Assembly: GCA_028694115.1 (NCBI GenBank)
Contig: JAQUUB010000022.1
Location: 1-55,802, forward strand
DNA length: 55,802 nt
Direction: 5' to 3'
Source: Lachnospiraceae bacterium
GTDB lineage: Bacteria > Bacillota_A > Clostridia > Lachnospirales > Lachnospiraceae
In this document: positions 43,420-50,774 of the stretch, in pieces
Layout: each line of letters begins with the position of its first letter
How positions within the stretch are numbered: the first letter of the stretch is position 1
The notes under the pieces: generated by a model
Databases searched by the model: none
What the model saw: only the letters and a program-made list of their open reading frames with translations
Told to the model about the DNA's origin: nothing
Position numbers and translations under genes: made by a program

Positions 43420-44151
43420 ATGAGAAAATATAACTATAATATTTGCGAAGGCGATTTCGGTGCAAGTACATCTTGTGAAGTGATAACCAATAATAGAGGT
43501 ATTGTTACAGAGATAAATGACACAAGTACTTTTGAAACAAATTATGCTTGGGATGGTTGGAAAATAAATTTTGAAGAATTAAAAGGCAAATCCTTAAACG
43601 AAGTAGATTCAATTATTAAAGGACATCTTAATGATTACCACGATGAATATCGGCAGCCCTATATAGAAGTGATTGAGGACAAAGACATTTTTATTGAGAA
43701 TTTGTCATCTCAAGCAGAAGCGTGGCAAGAGGACGGTTATGAAGATTTTGGGAAAACCTTAGAGCAATATATTCGAAATTGTTCTAAGGTTAGTTGGAAC
43801 GAGAACATAAATTACGAAATAAAAAGAATGCCTATTATAAGCACAGCTTCGAAGCAGCTAGAAGGACGAGTAACCTTAAACAATAAAGATAATTATCCAA
43901 TCAGAATTGACTCGCTATCAATTACCGACAAGCTGACGGGCGAAAAATTACATTTAAAAACAAACGATATTGAACTGAAACAATTTTCCGGTTCACAGAT
44001 GAAAGATCTGTTAAGTGGCAAGCAAATCAATTACATAGATGATGTTAAGAATATGATTGTGAAATTGGGTCTTAATAAGACATCTGTAGGCTGGGTATTA
44101 AGCGCAAGTAAATCGATCGTAAATTTAGCTGATTCGGGTTCAGAATTGTGA
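43420..44151 (+). CDS. LPD/ArdA-like accessory protein with the shared C-terminal module
   Basis: A 243-aa protein, 54 bp downstream of the ArdC-type gene and probably in its operon. The N-terminal half (YNICEGDFGASTSCEVITNN, later AEAWQEDGYEDFGKTLEQYI) is acidic (Asp/Glu rich) with no certain family; the acidity would fit a DNA-mimic antirestriction role, but that is only a guess. Residues about 155-243 are a diverged copy of the tail shared by 26455-27288 and the ArdC-type protein (FSGSQMKDLLSGKQ, LNKTSVGWVLSASKSIV). All three carriers are linked to palindrome promoters P2 or P3. Confidence 0.75.
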   Translation: MRKYNYNICEGDFGASTSCEVITNNRGIVTEINDTSTFETNYAWDGWKINFEELKGKSLNEVDSIIKGHLNDYHDEYRQPYIEVIEDKDIFIENLSSQAEAWQEDGYEDFGKTLEQYIRNCSKVSWNENINYEIKRMPIISTASKQLEGRVTLNNKDNYPIRIDSLSITDKLTGEKLHLKTNDIELKQFSGSQMKDLLSGKQINYIDDVKNMIVKLGLNKTSVGWVLSASKSIVNLADSGSEL

Positions 44152-44273
44152 ATATTCGTGTTTTATTATTTAAAATAATTAATAAATTAAAGATATTTTA
44201 TATGTTGATGAAAAATAAATATCTTTGTGTCGGAATAATACATTTTCGTTTAATTTGTATTTGCACTATGTCT

Positions 44274-44849
44274 TTATACAAAGGAGAATGTTATAGTTCT
44301 ATTTGAACTAACAGTAAAGATATAAGAAGCTGAACTGCTAATTTTTGTTGTTCCTTCATACCATCCGGAGAAACTATAACCTACAGTAGGAGTTGCTGTT
44401 ACGGTGATATTATCACCATCAAGCACTGTACCGCCACCGGCAACAGTTCCGCCTGTTTCTGCAATCAGAGAAATTAAATACTCCTTTTTGAACTCAACGC
44501 TAAATTGCCAGTCTTGCGATTTAATACCAAATTCATAAGCATCTGAACCTTTGAGAGTAGGAGATTCTCCTGATGGGCCACCTTCGAAGGTTGCTAACCT
44601 GTATCCGTTATATGCAACGGCCTTTACTTCAGCACGGGCGTCACCATCATATAAGCCGGCGCCAGTAGCGTAACCACCCGTAAATTCGACCTTATCACCG
44701 GAGCGGGTAGAGACAGCACCGTCACCAGTAATAACAACTCTTGATTTACCGTCAGGATTAGGACGAGTAATTGACTCTATTTCCGTCTCCTGACTACAAC
44801 CAGTCAACAAACCAGTAAATAACGAAACTAATAATAATACTTTTCTCAT
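44274..44849 (-). CDS. Lipoprotein with Listeria-Bacteroides (InlB B-type) repeat
   Basis: A 191-aa lipoprotein (lipobox LLTGC, Cys18). The middle (GDAVSTRSGDKVEFTGGYAT, VKAVAYNGYRLATFEGG) is glycine-rich and beta-like. The last 60 residues are one InlB-B/Flg_new type repeat (GGTVAGGGTVLDGDNITVTA, YSFSGWYEGTTKISSSASYI). It is a surface protein, possibly for exclusion or recognition of mating partners. This is inferred from control by P4, the same palindrome promoter that drives transfer-related genes. Confidence 0.78.
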   Translation of the reverse strand: MRKVLLLVSLFTGLLTGCSQETEIESITRPNPDGKSRVVITGDGAVSTRSGDKVEFTGGYATGAGLYDGDARAEVKAVAYNGYRLATFEGGPSGESPTLKGSDAYEFGIKSQDWQFSVEFKKEYLISLIAETGGTVAGGGTVLDGDNITVTATPTVGYSFSGWYEGTTKISSSASYIFTVSSNRTITFSFV

Positions 44850-44887
44850 AATCTAATTAACTTTAATTGTTTCTATTTTAATATACG

Positions 44888-44922
44888 CAAATGTAACTTG
44901 GAAGGTACGCAAACCCTTTGCG
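44888..44922 (-). promoter_or_regulatory. Palindrome promoter P4 (minus strand)
   Basis: CGCAAAGGGTTTGCG (complement of 44908-44922), 12 bp, TACATTTG (complement of 44888-44895), about 38 bp before the lipoprotein ATG. It is the only minus-strand member of the P family. Confidence 0.72.
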
Positions 44923-44979
44923 CTTTTCTATTTTTTTTTGGGTAAATAACATATTTAATTGCTTCTTCCGGATCTGATC

Positions 44980-45186
44980 TCATTTCTTCAATTCTCCGTC
45001 CTTGTGTTGCTTAATACGTTCCTCAGCTGCAGGAGTTAGACAGAAATCTGTATTATCTATAGGAACAAGCGTATAAGCCTGTTTCTTTCCTCTTCTGATG
45101 ATTATTTTTTCACCCGAATCAGCTAAGTCAAAGATATTTTTCTGTTTCTCTCTGAACTCTCTTGATGTAACTTGTATGACGGCCAT
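44980..45186 (-). CDS. Phd/YefM-family antitoxin, apparently without a toxin
   Basis: A 68-aa protein with the Phd/YefM pattern: VIQVTSREFREKQKNIFDLA, then EKIIIRRGKKQAYTLVPI and a toxin-binding-type tail. Antitoxins of this family bind their own promoter and neutralise a Doc or RelE/YoeB toxin normally encoded directly downstream. Here the next 130 bp contain only promoter P4 and then a lipoprotein gene, so no toxin is visible. It may be a free regulator or an anti-addiction factor. Confidence 0.8.
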   Translation of the reverse strand: MAVIQVTSREFREKQKNIFDLADSGEKIIIRRGKKQAYTLVPIDNTDFCLTPAAEERIKQHKDGELKK

Positions 45187-45204
45187 AATTTATAAAATTT
45201 AGGT

Positions 45205-45227
45205 GTACCATATTTGGTACAAATATA
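45205..45227 (-). promoter_or_regulatory. Promoter and operator of the Phd-type antitoxin
   Basis: TATATTTG (complement of 45220-45227) runs into GTACC-AAATAT-GGTAC (45205-45220), a palindrome at the expected place for autorepression, 19 bp before the ATG. Confidence 0.65.
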
Positions 45228-45276
45228 ATAAATATTTTCTATATAGAACAACTTTGGTGTCAAAATCCGAACATTT

Positions 45277-45519
45277 TTAGTCATCAACCCATATTTTTAT
45301 ACTGAATTCGATATTAAAATTATTTTCATAATAATATGTGTTCCGGGCTTTGTCAAAGTTGATTTTTGCACCAAGCTCACGCAGAGAATTAAGGTAATTC
45401 TGAATCCCACGCAATGACATTCTCATCTCTTGGGCCAAATCCTGTTGTTTGCCAGTCCGTTGTAATCGGATAAGTTTATGGAGGCGAACAAGGTTCTCCA
45501 TCGTGTTGATTGAAAACAT
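45277..45519 (-). CDS. Winged-helix DNA-binding protein at the end of the tra operon
   Basis: An 80-aa protein with a clear helix-turn-helix (RTGKQQDLAQEMRMSLRGIQ, then NYLNSLRELGAKINFDK), an HTH_11-like winged helix. It lies 2 bp behind the 130-aa gene and closes the long fim-tra operon. As a co-transcribed DNA-binding protein it is a natural candidate for feedback control of transfer, perhaps through the palindrome promoters. Confidence 0.75.
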   Translation of the reverse strand: MFSINTMENLVRLHKLIRLQRTGKQQDLAQEMRMSLRGIQNYLNSLRELGAKINFDKARNTYYYENNFNIEFSIKIWVDD

Positions 45520-45521
45520 AT

Positions 45522-45914
45522 TTATTCAATATAAGATTTTAAAATTTCCTCTAGCAATATTTCAGGTGAACTATTAGATGCACTAACCTGATTAATCGGG
45601 TTAGCTTCAAAAAAGAATCCGTTCTCTTCAAGCAAATCAATAAGACCTTGTAAACCACATTGTTGATAATGAGATATCAATAATTTATATGACACTATGT
45701 TTGGAACATAATTACTTGCTTGTCTCTTAATAGCGGAATCAAATTGAACCGATGGTATATTAAGCCGGCTACTCTCCACATAATTAAAATAGAGTTCCAT
45801 CAAGCCATACCGTTTAAGAAACTTATAATTCGTTGGTAATACAGAAATTCCATGATTACTAATTGCTTCAAGTATAAGAAGCTCCAGCTCGTATGAGAGC
45901 AATTCTTTAGTCAT
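45522..45914 (-). CDS. Unrecognised 130-aa protein in the tra operon
   Basis: A soluble, leucine-rich helical protein (LLSYELELLILEAISNHGIS, YKLLISHYQQCGLQGLIDLL). No family recognised. It overlaps the M23 peptidase gene by 8 bp and is followed after 2 bp by the winged-helix gene, so it is part of the operon. It occupies the position after traN where other Bacteroides elements carry traO-Q, but it does not resemble them. Confidence 0.65.
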   Translation of the reverse strand: MTKELLSYELELLILEAISNHGISVLPTNYKFLKRYGLMELYFNYVESSRLNIPSVQFDSAIKRQASNYVPNIVSYKLLISHYQQCGLQGLIDLLEENGFFFEANPINQVSASNSSPEILLEEILKSYIE

Positions 45915-46437
45915 AAAATAGTGGTTTTATTATTTTATTATTCTTTCTTACTTCGTAATGAAGGTGGTTACCGGTACTTCGTCCGGTGCTCCCTACAAAG
46001 CCAATTATTTTCCCTACTGTAACAATGTCGCCTTTGCTCACATAATATTCTGCCAAATGGCCGTAAATGGTTGAAAATCCATATGCATGAGATATAACAA
46101 TGCATTTTCCATAACCTGCACGTGGTGCAGAATATGTGACTATACCGTTAGCCGTAGCATGTACAGCTGTGGCCAACTCGCATGCATAATCAATACCACT
46201 ATGGAATCGGATCTGGCCAGTGAATGGATCTTTGCGATTGCCATAAGGTGATGAAACTCTATATTTCTCATACAGAGAAATTGGGCGATGAACCGGAAGA
46301 TCAGAAAGCATTCCTTCTTGTTCATACAGCGATGCAGCTTCGATGATGGGGCTGAGAGAGAACGATTTTACTGCAAGCTCCTCCAGTAAACTCACTAAAG
46401 AAGCAAGGCATAATAATATAGAACAAAATCGTATCAT
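45907..46437 (-). CDS. M23-family peptidoglycan endopeptidase
   Basis: A 176-aa protein with an N-terminal hydrophobic segment (residues 5-17). The LytM/M23 metal site is complete: RFHSGIDYACE (H-x-x-x-D) near 84-94 and NHLHYEVRKN (H-x-H) near 157-166. It would open the cell wall locally for assembly of the mating channel or the fimbria. It overlaps the traN stop by 4 bp, so production is coupled to the secretion apparatus. Confidence 0.88.
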   Translation of the reverse strand: MIRFCSILLCLASLVSLLEELAVKSFSLSPIIEAASLYEQEGMLSDLPVHRPISLYEKYRVSSPYGNRKDPFTGQIRFHSGIDYACELATAVHATANGIVTYSAPRAGYGKCIVISHAYGFSTIYGHLAEYYVSKGDIVTVGKIIGFVGSTGRSTGNHLHYEVRKNNKIIKPLFYD

Positions 46438-47573
46438 TTGGATAGTATTTTTTCCAATGTCGGACGAAATGAACTGTTTTTCACTTCTCCGTTTAAAATC
46501 TCGGCTTCAATAATATCACGGTTCTTCACTTTAATAATGAAGTGACGACCACCGCTACTCTCTTGCATCTCAACAATGAGGATCTTCTTATCCGGAATCG
46601 TAAACTTGTTCAGAGCAACAGAAAATATCTTGGTGTCGTGGGCATTAATACGTTTAGGCTGATCAAAGAAGAACAAAGGTACTTGCTCTAGTTGTTGCAC
46701 GGTTGTTTTCTTTAGGATCTTGGCATCTTGAATATAGAAACGCACAAAGTCTGGCTGATAATCAATATTACTATAATTGGTTATCTTAAATTTGAAATAC
46801 AAAATGTCTTTATCAATAAAAATATTAGTGACTGCGAATCTGATACCCGCAAAATCTTCCGTCAATTTTGAGATAGATTGAAAACGGGTATTTATTTCAG
46901 TACGAATGTTTTCTTTTTGAGTACTGGTTAATTCGTTATTGTCAAAGAGAGCGACACGTTCTCTCTTTGGTGCATCAATAACAAATGAAAAGGATTCAGG
47001 AGAAGAGCTGTACTTTAAATTAAAGGTATAAAACTTACCTGAAGAAGTAATCACACTCACATTAGTAGGAGAAATATTCTCCTTGGTTGCGCGGAGAGCT
47101 AAAATATTGTCTACCCCTGAAGCCTTATTTACTTCAAGTTCATTCCCAAAATCAACATATACAATTTCTTCAGGAAGAATAAAATGTGTTTGTTGTTTGT
47201 CATTTACTTCAATGTTGTAAGGAGAAGCATAATTCCCTTCAATTGCTCTGTAAGTTTCATTTAAATACTCAGAATAACTGATATTATAACTGTAATATTT
47301 ACCGTCAGCTGTTACCACGCTCATATTCGTGGTTTTTTTAAACGGTTTACCAGCAGCCTTTAAACGGATTGCTCTCGGAAAGACAGCTATCTTTTCCCCG
47401 GCTACATTATCGTCACCAATAGAAAAGTATTTAATATCAGTAGGGAAAATAATGTGGTAAGTGATTTTATCACTTACTGCGAATGAGGAGGAATTAATTT
47501 CCTGAATACCGGCTTGTTGAGCATTAACAGTTGTACACAACAAGATTAATAATGTAACTATAATATTTCTCAT
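46434..47573 (-). CDS. traN: Conjugation protein TraN (VirB9-like, DUF4138)
   Basis: A 379-aa exported protein (Sec signal 1-18, AQQ) with the TraN pattern of Bacteroides elements: ITYHIIFPTDIKYFSIGDDN, then KAAGKPFKKTTNMSVVTADG, repeated once more near 120-180, and a C-terminal beta domain (FRFAV... LYFKFKITNYSNIDYQPDFV). TraN is the outer-membrane-side VirB9 analogue. It lies between traM (11 bp upstream) and the peptidase gene (4-bp overlap). Confidence 0.88.
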   Translation of the reverse strand: MRNIIVTLLILLCTTVNAQQAGIQEINSSSFAVSDKITYHIIFPTDIKYFSIGDDNVAGEKIAVFPRAIRLKAAGKPFKKTTNMSVVTADGKYYSYNISYSEYLNETYRAIEGNYASPYNIEVNDKQQTHFILPEEIVYVDFGNELEVNKASGVDNILALRATKENISPTNVSVITSSGKFYTFNLKYSSSPESFSFVIDAPKRERVALFDNNELTSTQKENIRTEINTRFQSISKLTEDFAGIRFAVTNIFIDKDILYFKFKITNYSNIDYQPDFVRFYIQDAKILKKTTVQQLEQVPLFFFDQPKRINAHDTKIFSVALNKFTIPDKKILIVEMQESSGGRHFIIKVKNRDIIEAEILNGEVKNSSFRPTLEKILSK

Positions 47574-47584
47574 GATATTGTTTT

Positions 47585-48568
47585 TTAATTTTCGTCCGGA
47601 CGGAGATACAGCTCGTAATTTGTTTTAATTAAGACTTTGATTTTTCTAGTTGCTTTTGAAACAGCACCTTTTCCTGCAGAAACAGCCGAAGTAGCCAAGG
47701 TAGTAGCTAACTGCAATGATGGATCTAATGCCACACTACTGGGAAGACCATCGACAGCACCTTCAGTTACATCTTTATTTATTTCAGATTTGGCATTACC
47801 AGGAGCATAAATGCCGGCTAGGGCATCACGGGAATAAACTTTCTTCTTGAATGGCAATATGTTACCGTTGTAATTGATATACTTGATATCAACAATTACC
47901 CGTTCACCGTTGATGCTCTTAACTTCTCCAAAAATGGGAGAACTCTTTGGAATTGTAATGCCATTATCTGTTACGCAATCTTCAGCTAAACGCATTTTTA
48001 GCGTGCTACCTTCCATCACAATTTGATCAGAATGCACGTAAGCCTTTATTGCATTGCGAGACTGACCACCGCCAAATGAGACACTATGAAAAACACTTCG
48101 GGGTTGCTCTACCTTAATCACTACCGTATCTTTATTTTCCTCTTTCTTAGGCTTGCGAATAGCAAGGGTAGGAGAGGTTGATTGATGCTGCTCTGAAGAT
48201 CCTCCTTCATATTCAGGCGTGTAAACTCTATTGCGTTCATGAGTAATCATTTCCTGACCACCACTAATATTTTCCTGATTGCGACGAATAAGCTCTTGTA
48301 CTTGCTGAATAGCTTCAGGATTGTCTTCAGAGGCTGTTGAAACAGATGATATATTCTCTGACGGGAGAACCTCACTCTGCGTAAGTGTAGCGGGAGCACT
48401 TTTAGAATTCATCATATCATCAAGAGAGACGTCCTCTGCATTAGCACGTAGAGACACTTCAGATGTAGTTTTTTGCGAATCAGGAGATGAATAGATTAGT
48501 GTTGCAAACAACAAAGATGTCAGTGCAAGCAACGATACCATAAGTACTATATTCTTTTTTTTATTCAT
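47585..48568 (-). CDS. traM: Conjugation protein TraM (VirB10-like)
   Basis: A 327-aa protein with one N-terminal membrane span (residues 7-27), a long Ser/Gln/Glu-rich periplasmic linker (about 30-165) and a VirB10-type C-terminal region (MRLAEDCVTDNGITIPKSSP, VIVDIKYINYNGNILPFKKK, YSRDALAGIYAPG). It spans the envelope and couples the inner-membrane complex to TraN. It starts 4 bp after the traK stop. Confidence 0.9.
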   Translation of the reverse strand: MNKKKNIVLMVSLLALTSLLFATLIYSSPDSQKTTSEVSLRANAEDVSLDDMMNSKSAPATLTQSEVLPSENISSVSTASEDNPEAIQQVQELIRRNQENISGGQEMITHERNRVYTPEYEGGSSEQHQSTSPTLAIRKPKKEENKDTVVIKVEQPRSVFHSVSFGGGQSRNAIKAYVHSDQIVMEGSTLKMRLAEDCVTDNGITIPKSSPIFGEVKSINGERVIVDIKYINYNGNILPFKKKVYSRDALAGIYAPGNAKSEINKDVTEGAVDGLPSSVALDPSLQLATTLATSAVSAGKGAVSKATRKIKVLIKTNYELYLRPDEN

Positions 48569-48572
48569 TGCT

Positions 48573-49217
48573 CTATTCGGTTAATGGTTCGTATTCCTGA
48601 GTGTAGTTCTTAAAATAAAAGCCTGTCGGATTCTCGGGGAATCGGGCAGTTGTACGGATAGCGGTACCACGAGAAATTACCTTGAATTTTAGCGGAATGC
48701 CATTATCAATGATGTTTAGCACGGATGAGAATACAACCTGGTATTCAGCACCGTTACCGATCACCTGAAGAGATTCTATCTTATCAAAATCGCAACGATA
48801 TACGGTACCTTTGTTCAAGGCATCCGAATAGGCTTTATCATGTTGATATTTCCCTATTATGGCATTCAAGTCCGAACCGTTAACAAGGAAGGCGGCACGT
48901 GCCTGGTTACCCTTGATATTATTAACATCAAAGCTATTGGTGTAATAAGCCACTGAATAGCAATGCGTTGTCAATAAGGCCTTATATAATTGCTCCTGAT
49001 TCTCGGACTTCACAGGAAGCAGTTGACCGGCAGCATCAACAACAATGATTTTATTGGTGGCGTCCTTTGCGATCTCAGAGGCAAAGAACAATGCCAACGC
49101 ACAAATGATTAGCACGCTCCCAAACGTTAGCTTTACATACAAAGCTTGTTTGTTTTTGGCTGAAGCATAGGACGTGAATTGTGACGTTACCAACTCTTTA
49201 TCTATTTTTGTCTCCAT
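48573..49217 (-). CDS. traK: Conjugation protein TraK (VirB8-like)
   Basis: A 214-aa protein with a short cytosolic front, one span (about 28-47, VKLTFGSVLIICALALFFAS) and a periplasmic domain typical of TraK (CYSVAYYTNSFDVNNIKGNQ, then AYSDALNKGTVYRCDFDKI). The start ATG overlaps the stop of the upstream 56-aa gene as TAATG. Confidence 0.9.
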   Translation of the reverse strand: METKIDKELVTSQFTSYASAKNKQALYVKLTFGSVLIICALALFFASEIAKDATNKIIVVDAAGQLLPVKSENQEQLYKALLTTHCYSVAYYTNSFDVNNIKGNQARAAFLVNGSDLNAIIGKYQHDKAYSDALNKGTVYRCDFDKIESLQVIGNGAEYQVVFSSVLNIIDNGIPLKFKVISRGTAIRTTARFPENPTGFYFKNYTQEYEPLTE

Positions 49218-49387
49218 TAGTAGAATAATCTTTGTAAAAGTTTAAACAATACTGCGACCACTATAGCAGCAACAGCTATCATTAGTTGAAGTTTTTTGGG
49301 CTTACCTGAAATATTGAAGTTCTCGTCAATATTCTGAAGAAGCTTCTTTCCGAGAAGCTTATAAGGTTTTATTGGTAATCTTTTCAT
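49217..49387 (-). CDS. traL: TraL-like small membrane protein
   Basis: A 56-aa ORF starting MKRLPIKPYKLLGKKLLQNI, with one C-terminal membrane span (LMIAVAAIVVAVLFKLL). Size, topology and place beside traJ and traK match TraL of Bacteroides conjugative elements. The order differs slightly from CTnDOT, where traK precedes traL. Stop and traK start overlap (TAATG), and the start lies 3 bp after the traJ stop. Confidence 0.72.
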   Translation of the reverse strand: MKRLPIKPYKLLGKKLLQNIDENFNISGKPKKLQLMIAVAAIVVAVLFKLLQRLFY

Positions 49388-49390
49388 AAA

Positions 49391-50215
49391 CTAAAATAGT
49401 TGGGTTTTGTACTGTTTTACAGTTGCAAAACATTTTAATTTTATAATCATAACGAGAATGATAGTACATAATATATCTACCGAACCGGTTGCCGTCTGAG
49501 AGGTCAGAAAGAAGGCTATCTCATTCGAAAATATGTCGGCAAGCAAATACATGGGAATCAATAGATAGCAAATTATCATGTTCTTAACCCAAGCGTGGAA
49601 ATAGCTTCTCGTGTTCTCGTGAATAACAAGAACAATTGCGATAGGAGCAATCAATTCAAGCATTAACAGCCACATGTATCGTTGCACAAGAAATACGGTG
49701 TAAGTCCACTTGAATATTAACATACCAATGGTTGCAGCGATCCATGATAGTGCATGTATTACAATAGGGAAAACAACTCCCACACCACCGGTTAGTGCAC
49801 CGGTTACCAAAGAAGATAGTCCGTCATTTGAGAGAGAATTTTCGTCATACTCATTATACATTTTCTCCATCGTTTTCAAGATCGAATCCGAAGCAGTAGC
49901 CGCATTTTCACCTCCAAATCCCTTGACAAGTAAGTCCTGCAACTCAGCAAGAACATGTTCAACAAGGGTGAATATTTGGGAGGCAAAGGCTACGATAACA
50001 CATAGCACGATGTATATTCGTATCTGACCCCATATGACCGGCAACTTAGACATAGATGCACCGCCTTCATTAATATGTTTATTCCACTCGTCATAAATCT
50101 TTTGGAAAGTAAGAAATAAGACTATGGCAAGCATAACAGTCGTGAAGGAATCATACGCTATGGTATGCTTCACTTTCTCGTACACGTCTGCGATGGTGGT
50201 TGTATTTGCGCTCAT
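49391..50215 (-). CDS. traJ: Conjugation protein TraJ (VirB6-like, polytopic)
   Basis: A 274-aa membrane protein with about six or seven spans (near 20-40, 65-90, 140-170, 175-198, 203-222, 226-246). Recognisable pieces are TVMLAIVLFLTFQKIYDEWN, FPIVIHALSWIAATIGMLIF and WLLMLELIAPIAIVLVIHEN. It is the inner-membrane channel component. It overlaps the traI stop by 4 bp. Confidence 0.9.
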   Translation of the reverse strand: MSANTTTIADVYEKVKHTIAYDSFTTVMLAIVLFLTFQKIYDEWNKHINEGGASMSKLPVIWGQIRIYIVLCVIVAFASQIFTLVEHVLAELQDLLVKGFGGENAATASDSILKTMEKMYNEYDENSLSNDGLSSLVTGALTGGVGVVFPIVIHALSWIAATIGMLIFKWTYTVFLVQRYMWLLMLELIAPIAIVLVIHENTRSYFHAWVKNMIICYLLIPMYLLADIFSNEIAFFLTSQTATGSVDILCTIILVMIIKLKCFATVKQYKTQLF

Positions 50216-50763
50216 CGTAATACCCGTTTGTTTAGTACGTTACTTGTGTCAGAACTCAAATTTAAGATAAGATCCATATTGCTAAGTGCAGACATTATCT
50301 TTTGTTGCTCGTCTCTTATCTGTTTGAGCATCAACATGCGTTCAGAATCATTCATCTTAAATGATCCTGTGAGAGTATTGTTGGCTAGTGTTATTAGTTG
50401 GTTATTTGTGGCTAGGATCTGCGTAACATTAGAACTCAGATTTCGGTAAGTTTGGTTATTTAATTTGGGTTTCTTCAATATCGTATTACATGTCTTTACA
50501 ATGCGGGCCTGACGCTCAATCAACTCTTTAGTGTAGGCTATATCTCGCACAGCAGAGGAAACTGATTGCACATATTTAAGCGTTGTTGTCAAGGTATTAG
50601 CTTGAGTAATCGCTTTCTTTAGTGTTTCTGTCCAAGTTGAGTAATTAACTATTTGATTTACTCTTGATTGAGCGTTCATTCCCACATCTGTCACGGGTAT
50701 TTGGGCTTGCATTATCCGGGTAATGCACAGCAAAATCACAAACATTAAAATTTTTGGTGTCAT
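50212..50763 (-). CDS. traI: Conjugation protein TraI (DUF4141, VirB5-like)
   Basis: A 183-aa protein with a Sec signal (ILMFVILLCITRIMQAQ) and a helical body (TWTETLKKAITQANTLTTTL, NQTYRNLSSNVTQILATNNQ), the pattern of DUF4141/TraI. It is probably a periplasmic pilus-assembly or adhesin component. traH, which usually precedes it, is absent, so traG is followed directly by traI (11 bp). Confidence 0.85.
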   Translation of the reverse strand: MTPKILMFVILLCITRIMQAQIPVTDVGMNAQSRVNQIVNYSTWTETLKKAITQANTLTTTLKYVQSVSSAVRDIAYTKELIERQARIVKTCNTILKKPKLNNQTYRNLSSNVTQILATNNQLITLANNTLTGSFKMNDSERMLMLKQIRDEQQKIMSALSNMDLILNLSSDTSNVLNKRVLR

Positions 50764-50774
50764 AATTTAATATT

